Of a stretch of 64,000 bases of DNA, positions 42,427 through 51,053 are shown one piece after another. The notes below the pieces were generated by a model. That model worked only from the letters and a program-made list of their open reading frames with translations, searched no databases and had not been told where the DNA came from. This DNA is from Dactylosporangium sp. AC04546. Lineage in GTDB: Bacteria > Actinomycetota > Actinomycetes > Mycobacteriales > Micromonosporaceae. A program made the translations under genes and the position numbers. The stretch is taken from NCBI RefSeq assembly GCF_022095675.1, contig NZ_JAHYSG010000046.1:24607-88606 (forward strand), in the 5' to 3' direction. Position 1 is the first letter of the stretch; each line of letters opens with the position of its first letter.

Positions 42427-43943
42427 GGGATCACCGCCCCGGTGGCGGTACCGTTGCCGAGCTCGCGGGCCACGCCGAGCCGGTCCAGCGCGGGGGTCAG
42501 CGCGGCAGCGACCGCGAGGTTGAGCACCAGCGCGGCGAGCGCGACGTACACGTGCACGCCGGCGAATGAGACGACTGAGGAGAAGCCGCCGGAGGCTAGC
42601 AGCACGGTGCCCGCGACCATGCCGACGAGCCAGCCGACGAGCAGCGCGCCGCGGTGCGGCCAGCGGGTGAACAGCCCGAGCGCCACCGTGGGGAAGGTCT
42701 GCAGGATCCACACCCCGCCGAGCAGTTGCAGGTTGATCGCGTCCTGGTCCGGCAGGCCGAAGATGAACGCCAGCGCCCCGAACTTCGCCACCAGCGACAC
42801 CGCGCGGGCGACCTGGGCCTGGTGCTTCGGTGTCGCGGTCGGGTGGAAGTACTCGACGTAGACATTGCGGACGAACAGCGCCGCCGCGCCCACCGACATC
42901 ACCGCGGCGGGCACCAGCACCGCCACCGCGAGCGCACCGAACACCAGCCCCGCGGCGATCGGTGAGGTCAGCTCCCGCACCATCAGCGGCACAGCCGCCT
43001 CGGCGTTGCCGGGCCGGGCCTCGACGCCGGCGGCGAGCGCCGCGACGCCGAGCAGCGCGAAGAGCCCCAGCACCGCGGTCCATGCCGGCAACCCGATGAT
43101 CGCCTTGCGGAGCTGGTCGCCGCTGGACGCGGCGAAGGACGCGGTGAGCACGTGCGGATACATGAGCAGCGCGAGCGCGGAGCCGAGCGCCAGCGTGGCA
43201 TAGGCGGTGTAGAGCGAGGGGGTGAGCGTCAAGGAGGTCTCCGGACCGCCGCGTGCGGTGATGGCGTCCTCGGCGGCCCGGAACACCGCCTGCGGCCCGC
43301 CGAGCCGGTTGAGCACGAGTACGACGATGCCGACGACGGTGGTGCCGATCAGGACCCCTTTGGCCAGGGAGATGACGGCCGGCGCGCGCAGCCCGCTGCG
43401 GTACGTGGCACCGGCCAGCACCGCGAACACCGCCACCAGCGTGAGGTCGCCCGCGATCCCGTCGGTGGGGTAGAGCCCGCCGGCGGCCAGGACCGCGCGG
43501 ATGCCGAGGAGTTGCAGGGCGATGTACGGCATGGTGGCGAGGATTCCGGTGAGCGCTACCGCGAGCGCGAGCAGCGGTGAGTCGTACCGGTCCCGCACGT
43601 AGTCGGCAACGGTGGTGTGGCCGTTGTCCTTCGCCGCCTGCCAGAGCTTCGGCAGGAGCACGAAGGCCAGCGGGTACACGATCACCGTGTATGCGAGGGC
43701 GAAGAACCCCAGCGCCCCGATGCCGTACACCAGACCTGGCACCGCGGCGTACGTGTAGGCCGTGTAGATCGTGCCGCCGAGCAGGAACCAGGTGAGCACG
43801 GCACCGAACTGCCGCCCCGCCAGCGCCCAGCCGTCGAGTGTGGGCAGTTCGTCGCGTACCCGGAAGCGCCGCGCGGCGATCGCGAGCAGCGACGTGCCGG
43901 CGACGACCAACGTGAAGGCAATGGTGCTGGCGGGATCGACCAT
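42423..43943 (-). CDS. Sodium:solute symporter (SSS), monocarboxylate-type
   Basis: 506 residues from ATG 43943 with GAGAGG six bases upstream. About 13 membrane helices. The pattern GWALAGRQFGAVLTWFLLGGTIYTAYTY near the start, GQ-free ALQLLGIRAVL, and late FGLPDQDAINLQLLGGVWILQTFPTVALGLF is that of MctP-type permeases for lactate, pyruvate and similar acids. MctP genes usually travel with a DUF3311 gene; here DUF3311 is 136 bases away on the other strand, heading the CstA operon. Confidence 0.88.
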   Translation of the reverse strand: MVDPASTIAFTLVVAGTSLLAIAARRFRVRDELPTLDGWALAGRQFGAVLTWFLLGGTIYTAYTYAAVPGLVYGIGALGFFALAYTVIVYPLAFVLLPKLWQAAKDNGHTTVADYVRDRYDSPLLALAVALTGILATMPYIALQLLGIRAVLAAGGLYPTDGIAGDLTLVAVFAVLAGATYRSGLRAPAVISLAKGVLIGTTVVGIVVLVLNRLGGPQAVFRAAEDAITARGGPETSLTLTPSLYTAYATLALGSALALLMYPHVLTASFAASSGDQLRKAIIGLPAWTAVLGLFALLGVAALAAGVEARPGNAEAAVPLMVRELTSPIAAGLVFGALAVAVLVPAAVMSVGAAALFVRNVYVEYFHPTATPKHQAQVARAVSLVAKFGALAFIFGLPDQDAINLQLLGGVWILQTFPTVALGLFTRWPHRGALLVGWLVGMVAGTVLLASGGFSSVVSFAGVHVYVALAALVLNLAVAAALTPALDRLGVARELGNGTATGAVIP

Positions 43944-44078
43944 GTGCACCTCTCAGTCCTCTGTGTGTTGCGCAGGCTCCCGGATCGGTTGACACGAAAC
44001 AAGAGGCAATCGGGCAGTAAACCGTGCGACATGGGTGCGCAACATTCAGGCATCGTCGACGACTGCTCGGAGGCCGGG

Positions 44079-44345
44079 ATGGCGAGATCGCGAAAGGCAA
44101 TCAGGGTCGCCGCCTATACCGGCCTGGCACTACCGCTCGTGGCCATCCTCTGGGTCCCGCTGTATGCGCGGACCACGCCCCGGCTGGTAGGGCTGCCCTT
44201 CTTCTACTGGTTCCAGTTTGTCTGGATCGTCCTCAGCGTGGCGCTGATGGCAGGCAGTCATCTGCTGCTGAAGCGCGCGGACCGACGGGTCCACGCGCCG
44301 GGGACGAATCCGGGCGGACACCCCCACCCTGGAGAACCTGCATGA
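44079..44345 (+). CDS. DUF3311 small membrane protein
   Basis: 88 residues from ATG 44079 after CGGAGG. Two helices (about 12-30 and 45-66) around LVGLPFFYWFQFVW, the DUF3311 signature. Normally this protein sits beside SSS monocarboxylate permeases and may be an accessory subunit; here it is the first gene of the CstA operon, divergent from the SSS gene, with its stop overlapping the CstA start. Confidence 0.85.
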   Translation: MARSRKAIRVAAYTGLALPLVAILWVPLYARTTPRLVGLPFFYWFQFVWIVLSVALMAGSHLLLKRADRRVHAPGTNPGGHPHPGEPA

Positions 44346-46540
44346 GCATCTTCACCCCGCATACCCGGGCCCGCCCCGGTCTGCGGCCCATCGTGATCTG
44401 GACGGCCGTGTCGATCGTGGGCGCGATCGCCTGGGGGATCATCGCCCTGGCCCGCGGCGAGAACATCTCGGCGATCTGGCTGGTGGTCGCGGCGCTGTGC
44501 TCGTATCTGATCGCCTACCGCTTCTACGCGCGGTTCATCGCCCGGCGCGTGCTCAAGGTCGACGACCGGCGCGCCACGCCCGCGGAGCGGCTGGACAACG
44601 GCATCGACTACCACGTCACCGACCGCCGCGTGCTCCTGGGCCATCACTTCGCCGCGATCGCGGGCGCCGGGCCGCTGGTCGGGCCGGTCCTGGCGGCGCA
44701 GATGGGCTACCTGCCCGGCACCATCTGGATCATCGTCGGTGTCGTCTTCGCCGGGGCCGTGCAGGACATGGTGGTCATGTTCCTGTCCATGCGCCGCGAC
44801 GGGAAGAGCCTCGGCCAGATGGCCCGGGACGAGATCGGCCGCGTCGGCGGCGTCGCGGCCCTGCTGGCCGTCTTCTCCATCATGATCATCCTGCTCGGTG
44901 TCCTTGCGCTCGTCGTCGTCAACGCGCTCGCGAAGTCGCCCTGGGGTACCTTCTCCATCGCCATGACCATCCCGATCGCCCTGTTCATGGGCGTCTACCT
45001 GCGGGTACTGCGGCCGGGCCGGGTGGTCGAGACCAGCGTGATCGGCGTCACCCTGCTGGTCCTCGCCATCGCCGCGGGCGGCTGGGTCCAGGACTCGAGC
45101 TGGGCAGCCGCGTTCACGCTCAAGCCCGAGACCCTGGTCTTCTGCCTGATCGGGTACGGTTTCCTCGCGTCCGTCCTGCCGGTGTGGATGCTCCTCGCGC
45201 CGCGCGACTACCTGTCCACCTTCATGAAAATCGGGACGATCGCGCTGCTCGCGGTCGGCGTGCTGGTCACCGCCCCGGTCCTGCAGAACGAGGCTGTCAC
45301 CAAGTTCGCCTGGAGCGGCGACGGCCCGGTCTTCGGCGGCGCACTGTTCCCGTTCGTCTTCATCACCATCACCTGCGGGGCGCTGTCCGGCTTCCACGCG
45401 CTGATCTCCTCGGGCACCACGCCGAAGATGATCCAGAAGGAGTCGCAGGTCCGGCTCGTCGGCTACGGCGCCATGCTGATGGAGTCGTTCGTCGCGGTCA
45501 TGGCGATCATCGCCGCGTCGCTGCTGGACCCGGGGCTCTACTACGCGATGAACTCCCCGGGCGGCGTGGTCGGCACGACCTTCCAGAGCGCCGCGACGGC
45601 AGTGACCAACATGGGCTTCGTCGTCACGCCGGAGACCCTGCAGGCCACGTCCGCCGCCGTCGGCGAGCCGACGCTGGTGTCGCGCACCGGCGGCGCGCCG
45701 ACGCTCGCGGTCGGCATCTCCGAGATCTTCTCCGGCTTCCTCGGCGGGGCAGGCCTCAAGGCGTTCTGGTACCACTTCGCGATCATGTTCGAGGCGCTGT
45801 TCATCCTGACCACGGTCGACGCGGGGACCCGGGTCGGCCGGTTCATGCTGCAGGACATGCTGGGCAACATCTGGAAGCCGATCGGCCGGGTCAGCTGGCG
45901 ACCCGGCCTGTGGCTGACCAGCGCGGCCGTCGTCGGCGCATGGGGCTACTTCCTGTACACCGGCGTCACCAACCCACTCGGCGGCATCAACCAGCTCTAC
46001 CCTCTCTTCGCCGTCGCCAACCAGCTGCTCGCCGCCCTGGCGCTGACCGTCGTCACGGTCATCCTGGTCAAGAGCGGCCGGCTCAAATGGGCCTGGGTCA
46101 CCGCCATCCCGCTGGCCTGGGTCACGGCCGTGACAATGACCGCCAGCTACCAGAAGATCTTCTCCACCGACCCGAAGATGGGCTTCTTCGCCCAGCGCCA
46201 GCGCTTCGCCGACGCACTCGAACAGGGCAAGGTGCTCGCACCCGCCAAGAACCTCGACCAGATGCAACAGGTCGTCACCAACTCGACCGTCCAGCTCGTA
46301 CTGTCGGCGCTCTTCGCGGTCCTGATCATCATCGTGATCGTCGACGGAGCTCGGGTATGCCTTCGAGCGGTCATCCAGGGTCGCGAACTGCCGACCACGG
46401 AGTCGCCATTCGTGGAATCGGCGATCGTCGCTCCGGCCGGTCTCTTCGCCACAGCGGACGAACGGCGGGAGCTCGTCGGCGCCGCCGCGTCCGGTGCCGG
46501 CGACGGGTCCGGAAGTAGTCGCGGAGACAGTGACCGATGA
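44342..46540 (+). CDS. cstA: CstA-family pyruvate/peptide transporter
   Basis: 732 residues with about 17-18 membrane helices. Hallmarks: GHHFAAIAGAGPLVGPVLAAQMGYLPGTIW, SSGTTPKMIQKESQVRLVGYGAMLMES and DAGTRVGRFMLQDMLG, all diagnostic for CstA/BtsT. Members carry pyruvate by proton symport and are also named carbon starvation proteins. ATG overlaps the DUF3311 stop and its own stop overlaps the YbdD-type gene, so the three are co-translated. Probably induced under carbon limitation, but no control site was recognised. Confidence 0.95.
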   Translation: MSIFTPHTRARPGLRPIVIWTAVSIVGAIAWGIIALARGENISAIWLVVAALCSYLIAYRFYARFIARRVLKVDDRRATPAERLDNGIDYHVTDRRVLLGHHFAAIAGAGPLVGPVLAAQMGYLPGTIWIIVGVVFAGAVQDMVVMFLSMRRDGKSLGQMARDEIGRVGGVAALLAVFSIMIILLGVLALVVVNALAKSPWGTFSIAMTIPIALFMGVYLRVLRPGRVVETSVIGVTLLVLAIAAGGWVQDSSWAAAFTLKPETLVFCLIGYGFLASVLPVWMLLAPRDYLSTFMKIGTIALLAVGVLVTAPVLQNEAVTKFAWSGDGPVFGGALFPFVFITITCGALSGFHALISSGTTPKMIQKESQVRLVGYGAMLMESFVAVMAIIAASLLDPGLYYAMNSPGGVVGTTFQSAATAVTNMGFVVTPETLQATSAAVGEPTLVSRTGGAPTLAVGISEIFSGFLGGAGLKAFWYHFAIMFEALFILTTVDAGTRVGRFMLQDMLGNIWKPIGRVSWRPGLWLTSAAVVGAWGYFLYTGVTNPLGGINQLYPLFAVANQLLAALALTVVTVILVKSGRLKWAWVTAIPLAWVTAVTMTASYQKIFSTDPKMGFFAQRQRFADALEQGKVLAPAKNLDQMQQVVTNSTVQLVLSALFAVLIIIVIVDGARVCLRAVIQGRELPTTESPFVESAIVAPAGLFATADERRELVGAAASGAGDGSGSSRGDSDR

Positions 46541-46710
46541 GCGCACGTGAGCTGCTGGCGCGGCTCTGGTGGTACCTGCGGGAAGTGGTCGGCGAGACCA
46601 GCTATGACCACTACGTCGCACACCACCGAGCGCACCACACGGCCGGATCCCCGTTGACCAGACGGGAGTTCGAGTGCATGAGGAGCGCCACGTCCGTTCG
46701 CTGCTGCTGA
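46537..46710 (+). CDS. YbdD/YjiX-family small protein
   Basis: 57 residues. The pattern LLARLWWYLREVVGETSYDHYVAHH, LTRREF is that of YbdD/YjiX proteins, which are almost always encoded right after CstA/BtsT and are needed for its transport activity. ATG overlaps the CstA stop by four bases. A strong terminator follows, closing the operon. Too short for the usual gene-length cut-offs, but clear. Confidence 0.9.
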   Translation: MSARELLARLWWYLREVVGETSYDHYVAHHRAHHTAGSPLTRREFECMRSATSVRCC

Positions 46711-46720
46711 GGTAGGGACC

Positions 46721-46758
46721 GCCGGCCGGTCAGGTCTGCACAGACCTGGCCGGCCGGC
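46721..46758 (+). terminator. Strong terminator of the CstA operon
   Basis: An 18-bp stem with a single mismatch (GCCGGCCGG then CAGGTCTG) and a tiny loop, followed by TT, begins 11 bases after the YbdD-type stop codon. Confidence 0.85.
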
Positions 46759-46974
46759 TTGGCGCCGGCGCGAGCGACAAGCGCCGCTCAGCTGGCGTTC
46801 ATCCCGACCGGGTGGGTTGCCCCCTCCGCCCGCGATGGTCTGCTCGGACTTGCTGGCGATCGGCCATAGCGCATCGTGCTTGGCGGCTCGCGATCTTCTC
46901 ACACGCACGTTCATCCAGTGACGTTGCGCGTATCCATGTCCGGTCGGGCCCGGGCGCATCGAAAGAGGGGCAAC
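46759..46974. other. Intergenic region upstream of the LCP gene
   Basis: About 215 bases between the CstA terminator and a 25-codon frame at 46975. It must contain the LCP promoter. No clear boxes or repeats were seen. Confidence 0.4.
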
Positions 46975-47052
46975 ATGCAACGCAGGAATCCGACTTCCGC
47001 GTCGGCCGCGCCGAGTTCGTCCGGATCCGCCATAGCGGTGCCGGCGGTGTAG
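46975..47052 (+). CDS. 25-codon leader or truncated N-terminus in frame with the LCP gene
   Basis: ATG 46975 has an excellent ribosome site (GAAAGAGGGG, five bases off), while the LCP start at 47062 has none. The 25-codon frame (MQRRNPTSAS start, Ser/Ala-rich) ends in TAG at 47050, in the same frame as, and four codons before, the LCP ATG. Either a leader peptide couples translation of LCP, or a nonsense change has cut the original N-terminus. No homology can be judged at this length. Confidence 0.45.
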   Translation: MQRRNPTSASAAPSSSGSAIAVPAV

Positions 47053-47061
47053 TGCAGCGCG

Positions 47062-48243
47062 ATGGCCAACGAGACGCAACGCAAGACGTACCGCATCGGT
47101 CGCGCCGCAGTACCAGCCCAGAAGGCTGCCGTTCCGGAACAGCGCGGCAGCGCCGACGACAGCCTGCCGGTCAAGCCGAAGCGGCGGCACCGTCGGCGAC
47201 TGATGCTGATCGTGATCGGCTCGACGATCGCCCTGCTCCTCGGTCTCGTCGCCGCCGGGACGTACCTGTACTACAGGAGCATCGATTCGAACATCCGGCG
47301 CACCGACGCATTCGGTACAACTGGCCAGAGTCATGCCGAGCAGGCGCAACAGGAAGCGATCCGACCACAGGTCGAGGTCGTCGGCGCCAAGAACTTCCTG
47401 CTCCTGGGCAGCGACTCGCGCGATCTCGACGACCCGGACCGCAGGGGCAGCGCGGGAGCGGGGCGCACGGACGCGATCATCCTGCTGCACGTCGATGCCA
47501 ACCACGGCAAGGCGTACCTGATCTCGTTGCCGCGTGACCTGTACGTGCACATTCCGCCAAGTCCGACCAACCCGCGTCAGGGCAACAGGGACGCGAAGAT
47601 CAATGCGGCGTTCGCGTGGGGCGGCGTGCCGCTCGCGGTGCGCGCTGTGGAGGCGTACACGTCGGTGCGCATCGACCACGTCGTCCTGGTCGACTTCGCC
47701 GGGTTTCAGCAGGTGACCGACGCGCTCGGCGGCGTCGACCTGAACAACGACTGCGCGTTCACGTCGATCGCCGAGCCCTACCGGCACTTCCCCGAGGGCG
47801 TGAACCACCTCAACGGCGCGGCGGCGCTGGACTACGTACGCCAGCGCCAGCAGTTCCCGGACAGCGACTTCACCCGGATGCGCCACCAGCGGGAGTTCCT
47901 CAAGGCGTTGCTGGACAAAGCGATCAGTACCGACACGTTGCGAAATCCGATCAAGCTCAACGCGTTTCTCAAGTCGGTGGCGAAGGCGATCACCGTCGAC
48001 AAGGAGTTCTCCCTCGCCGACACGGCGTTCGCGTTCCGCAATCTCAGTAGCAGCGATCTGACCATGCTGGTCAGCCCGATCCGCGGGCCGGCGATGGTGA
48101 ACAAGGAGAGCGTGCTGATGCCCGATCCGACCCGGGCGAAGGCGCTCTTCGACGCCGTCGCCAAAGACACGGTCGCCGACTGGATCGCACAGAACCCGCA
48201 GGCCACCACCACGACCACGACCGGGGGATGTCCTGGACGATAG
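47062..48243 (+). CDS. LytR-CpsA-Psr (LCP) family cell-wall ligase
   Basis: 393 residues. A basic cytoplasmic tail, one membrane helix (about 48-69) and an extracytoplasmic LCP domain: NFLLLGSDSRD, GAGRTDAIILLHVD, AYLISLPRDLYV and the catalytic Arg-rich LDYVRQRQQFPDSDFTRMRHQREFL are all in place. LCP enzymes attach undecaprenyl-linked polymers such as arabinogalactan or teichoic acids to peptidoglycan. A Thr-rich tail follows. Start is weak (see the in-frame 25-codon leader). Single-gene unit. Confidence 0.92.
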   Translation: MANETQRKTYRIGRAAVPAQKAAVPEQRGSADDSLPVKPKRRHRRRLMLIVIGSTIALLLGLVAAGTYLYYRSIDSNIRRTDAFGTTGQSHAEQAQQEAIRPQVEVVGAKNFLLLGSDSRDLDDPDRRGSAGAGRTDAIILLHVDANHGKAYLISLPRDLYVHIPPSPTNPRQGNRDAKINAAFAWGGVPLAVRAVEAYTSVRIDHVVLVDFAGFQQVTDALGGVDLNNDCAFTSIAEPYRHFPEGVNHLNGAAALDYVRQRQQFPDSDFTRMRHQREFLKALLDKAISTDTLRNPIKLNAFLKSVAKAITVDKEFSLADTAFAFRNLSSSDLTMLVSPIRGPAMVNKESVLMPDPTRAKALFDAVAKDTVADWIAQNPQATTTTTTGGCPGR

Positions 48244-48418
48244 TGGACCCGGCCCGCACGGCGGCCCCCCGCGTCGAGCCGGTCGACGGCGCTGGGGAGC
48301 CGCCGGCCGCATGTGTGGCGGACTTCGCGTCCGCCGGGCCTGGCCACCCGGGGGCGTCAATGATTGACTCGACCTGCGTGAACACCCGTTCACCGCGGTT
48401 GCGGGTTGAGGAGTGTTT

Positions 48419-50446
48419 GTGGACCGGCCCATCCCCAGCTCGGACGGCAACGCGGCCGGGAAGACGCGTGGCGCGGTCGTCCTCGGTACCTTGGCGATGT
48501 GTGGCACCGCCGTGTCGCTGCAGCAGACGCTCGTGCTGCCGGTGCTGCCGGACTTCCCTCGGCTGCTGAACACGACGGTCGACAACGCGTCCTGGCTGGT
48601 CACCGCGACACTGCTGGCCGGGGCGGTCGCGACACCGACACTGTCGCGGCTGGCCGACATGTTCGGCAAGAAGCGCATGATGCTGGTGGCGCTGGCCGTC
48701 ACGGTCGTCGGCTCCCTGCTCGGCGCGGTCAGCCAGGCCCTGCCGCTCATCATCGCCGGCCGGGCCCTGCAGGGCGTCGGCGTCGCGCTCATCCCGATCG
48801 GGATCGCCATCATGCGCGACGAGCTGCCGCGCGAGCAGCTCCCGCTCGGCGTGTCGGTGATGAGCGCGACGCTCGCCATCGGCGCCGGGGCCGGGCTGCC
48901 GCTGTCCGGGCTGATCGTCGAGCACATGGACTGGCACGCGGTGTTCTGGGTCAGCGTCGCCGTCGGCGCCGCACTGTTCGTGGCGGTGGCGCTGGTCGTC
49001 CCGGAGTCGCCCCTGCGTACCCGCGGATCGTTCGACTACCTCGGAGCCGCGCTGCTGTCGGCCGCGGTGACGGCGCTGCTGCTCACGCTGTCGAAAGGCT
49101 CCCACTGGGGCTGGCTGTCCTACCGGACCGTCCTGCTGGCCCTGGCCGGTCTGGCCCTGGTGGCGGTGTGGCTGCCCGTCGAACTGCGCGTGCGCAGCCC
49201 CCTCGTCGACGTGCGCGTCGCCGCGCGACCGGCGGTGCTCCTGGTCAACACCGGCTCCGTCCTGACCGGCTTCGCGATGTTCGCCAACATGCTCGGTTCG
49301 ACCCAGTTGCTGCAACAGCCGACGAAGACCGGCTACGGGCTGGGCCTGGACGTCCTCCACGCCGGGCTGTGGATGGCGCCGAGCGCGCTTGTCTTCGGCG
49401 CGATGGCGCCCGCGTCGGCGTCGATCACCCGTCGGTTCGGCGCGCAGACGACCCTGCTGGCCGGCGCCTTCACCATGGCCGCGGCGTACGTCGCCCGCGT
49501 CTTCCTCAGCCACGAGCTGTGGCAGATCGTGGCCGGCTCGATGCTCGTCGGTGTCGGCACGTCGATGACCTACGCCGCGATGCCGAGCCTGATCATGCGT
49601 GCCGTCCCCGCGACCGAGACCGCGTCGGCGAACGGCTTCAACACGCTGCTGCGCTCCATCGGCACGTCCACCTCGAGCGCCGCCTTGGCCGCGGTCACCA
49701 CGACCGTGGTGATGCACATCGACGGTGGGGTGTTCCCCGGTTTCGGCGCGTTCGCCACCATGTTCTGGATCGCGGCCGGGGCGTCGATCGTGGCCGGGCT
49801 GCTCACGCTGCCGCTGTTCTGGATGGCGGAACAGCCCCTCGACCACGCGGCCACCGAGGACCACAGCCACGACTCCGTTGTGCGGGGGCAGGTAGTCGGC
49901 GGCGGCGGCAACCCCGTCCGCAACGCCGTGGTCACCCTGCTCACGCCGGCCGGTCAGCCGGTCGACTGGAGCCAGGCCGACGTGTCCGGGCGCTTCTCGC
50001 TCGCGATTCCCTGCGCCGGGCCCTACCTCGTCGTGACCGCCGCCGAAGGGTTGGCGCCGCAGTCGCGGCTGGCCGACCTGCAGGCCGGGCAGGACCTCGA
50101 ACCCGTGGTCCTCAACGACCGGCTCACCCTGGCCGGCGAGGTCTCCGACGGCCAGGGCCCGGTCGGCGGCGCGACGGTGGCGCTGACCCGGCTCAGCGGC
50201 GAGGTGGTGAAGGCGACCCAGACCGCCGGCGACGGGCGGTACGAGATGCCGCTGCCGTCGAGCGGGCGCTACGTTCTGACCGTGGTGACACCGTGGGCCA
50301 CGACTGAGGCGCGGGCCGTGACAGTCTGGGACGCCGAGCGCGTGGTCGACGTCCGGCTGCGGACCGGTCGCGACACGGGATCGGTCCGTCCTTCCCAGGC
50401 TCGCCGGGGAGCCACCGATGCGGTACCCCGGGAAGGTGTCCGATGA
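48419..50446 (+). CDS. MFS drug exporter with two C-terminal carboxypeptidase-regulatory-like domains
   Basis: 675 residues from GTG 48419, which follows GAGGAG at six bases (GTG 48413 is an alternative). 14 helices in about 480 residues (DHA2 type; WLVTATLLAGAVATPTLSRLADMFGKK, GRALQGVGVALIP). After residue 485 come two beta-sandwich repeats: VVRGQVVGGGGNPVRNAVVTL and LAGEVSDGQGPVGGATVALT with QADVSGRFSL/TAGDGRYEM turns, as in carboxypeptidase-regulatory/CnaB-like domains. Such tails are rare on transporters; they may bind substrate or partner proteins in the cytoplasm. The TetR gene overlaps its stop by four bases. Confidence 0.88.
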   Translation: MDRPIPSSDGNAAGKTRGAVVLGTLAMCGTAVSLQQTLVLPVLPDFPRLLNTTVDNASWLVTATLLAGAVATPTLSRLADMFGKKRMMLVALAVTVVGSLLGAVSQALPLIIAGRALQGVGVALIPIGIAIMRDELPREQLPLGVSVMSATLAIGAGAGLPLSGLIVEHMDWHAVFWVSVAVGAALFVAVALVVPESPLRTRGSFDYLGAALLSAAVTALLLTLSKGSHWGWLSYRTVLLALAGLALVAVWLPVELRVRSPLVDVRVAARPAVLLVNTGSVLTGFAMFANMLGSTQLLQQPTKTGYGLGLDVLHAGLWMAPSALVFGAMAPASASITRRFGAQTTLLAGAFTMAAAYVARVFLSHELWQIVAGSMLVGVGTSMTYAAMPSLIMRAVPATETASANGFNTLLRSIGTSTSSAALAAVTTTVVMHIDGGVFPGFGAFATMFWIAAGASIVAGLLTLPLFWMAEQPLDHAATEDHSHDSVVRGQVVGGGGNPVRNAVVTLLTPAGQPVDWSQADVSGRFSLAIPCAGPYLVVTAAEGLAPQSRLADLQAGQDLEPVVLNDRLTLAGEVSDGQGPVGGATVALTRLSGEVVKATQTAGDGRYEMPLPSSGRYVLTVVTPWATTEARAVTVWDAERVVDVRLRTGRDTGSVRPSQARRGATDAVPREGVR

Positions 50447-50988
50447 GCCACGACGCGGCACCGGGAACGTCCCGCCAGGCCATTCTCGCCGCAGCCGCCG
50501 AGCTGTTCGCCGAACGCGGCTACGACCAGGTCACCATCCGCGACATCGCCGCGCGCGCCGCACTGTCCCCCGCCATGGTCATGAAGTGCGGCGGGAGCAA
50601 ACACGAACTGTTCCTGCAGTCCGCGAGGATCATTCCGCCGCCGCTGCCCGACGTCCCCCGGTCCGAGCTCGGCCCGCGGCTCGTCGAGGAGCTCCTCAGC
50701 CGGTCACAGCGCGAAGCCGTCGAACCGCTCGCCCGCGCGCTGGTCCTGCGCCTGTCCGCACCCGACCCCGACAGCGTCCGCCAGCAGTTCATCGCCGGCT
50801 ACCTCGAACCCCTCACCGAGCGCCTCGGTGGTGACGCCGACGCCCGCCTCCGGGCGGAACTGGTCGTGGCCGCGCTGACCGGCCTCGCCGCCGCCATCCG
50901 GGTCTTCGACACCCCGGCGGTGGGTGCGAGGCCGGACGAGGTCGTCCGCCGGTACGGCGCAGCCGTCCAGCAGCTCATCGACCGTTGA
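50443..50988 (+). CDS. TetR-family regulator of the MFS exporter
   Basis: 181 residues. The helix-turn-helix is complete: AILAAAAELFAERGYDQVTIRDIAARAALSPAMV, followed by an all-helical ligand domain (TetR_C_17-like). The normal YxHFGSK recognition end is changed to MKCGGSKHELF. The ATG overlaps the stop of the exporter gene, so they are co-expressed and the protein probably represses the operon and is released by the exporter's substrate. A perfect terminator follows. Confidence 0.9.
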   Translation: MSHDAAPGTSRQAILAAAAELFAERGYDQVTIRDIAARAALSPAMVMKCGGSKHELFLQSARIIPPPLPDVPRSELGPRLVEELLSRSQREAVEPLARALVLRLSAPDPDSVRQQFIAGYLEPLTERLGGDADARLRAELVVAALTGLAAAIRVFDTPAVGARPDEVVRRYGAAVQQLIDR

Positions 50989-50992
50989 CCCG

Positions 50993-51019
50993 CCGTGGCG
51001 CGCGGAGTGCGCGCCACGG
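50993..51019 (+). terminator. Terminator after TetR gene
   Basis: A perfect 11-bp stem (CCGTGGCGCGC) with a five-base loop starts right after the TetR stop and is followed by CCTCGGTTTT. Confidence 0.85.
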
Positions 51020-51053
51020 CCTCGGTTTTGCAGGAGTGCCTATCCTCGGCGGC

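Noticed and set aside
46147..48927. A 926-codon minus-strand open frame
   Set aside because: It lies opposite CstA, LCP and MFS genes, which have clear families and ribosome sites; its product is Arg/Ser-rich low-complexity sequence. High-GC shadow frame.
50985..51053. Longer start of the MpaB-like gene overlapping TetR
   Set aside because: A perfect hairpin terminator lies inside this stretch, so the GTG at 51054 is more likely.
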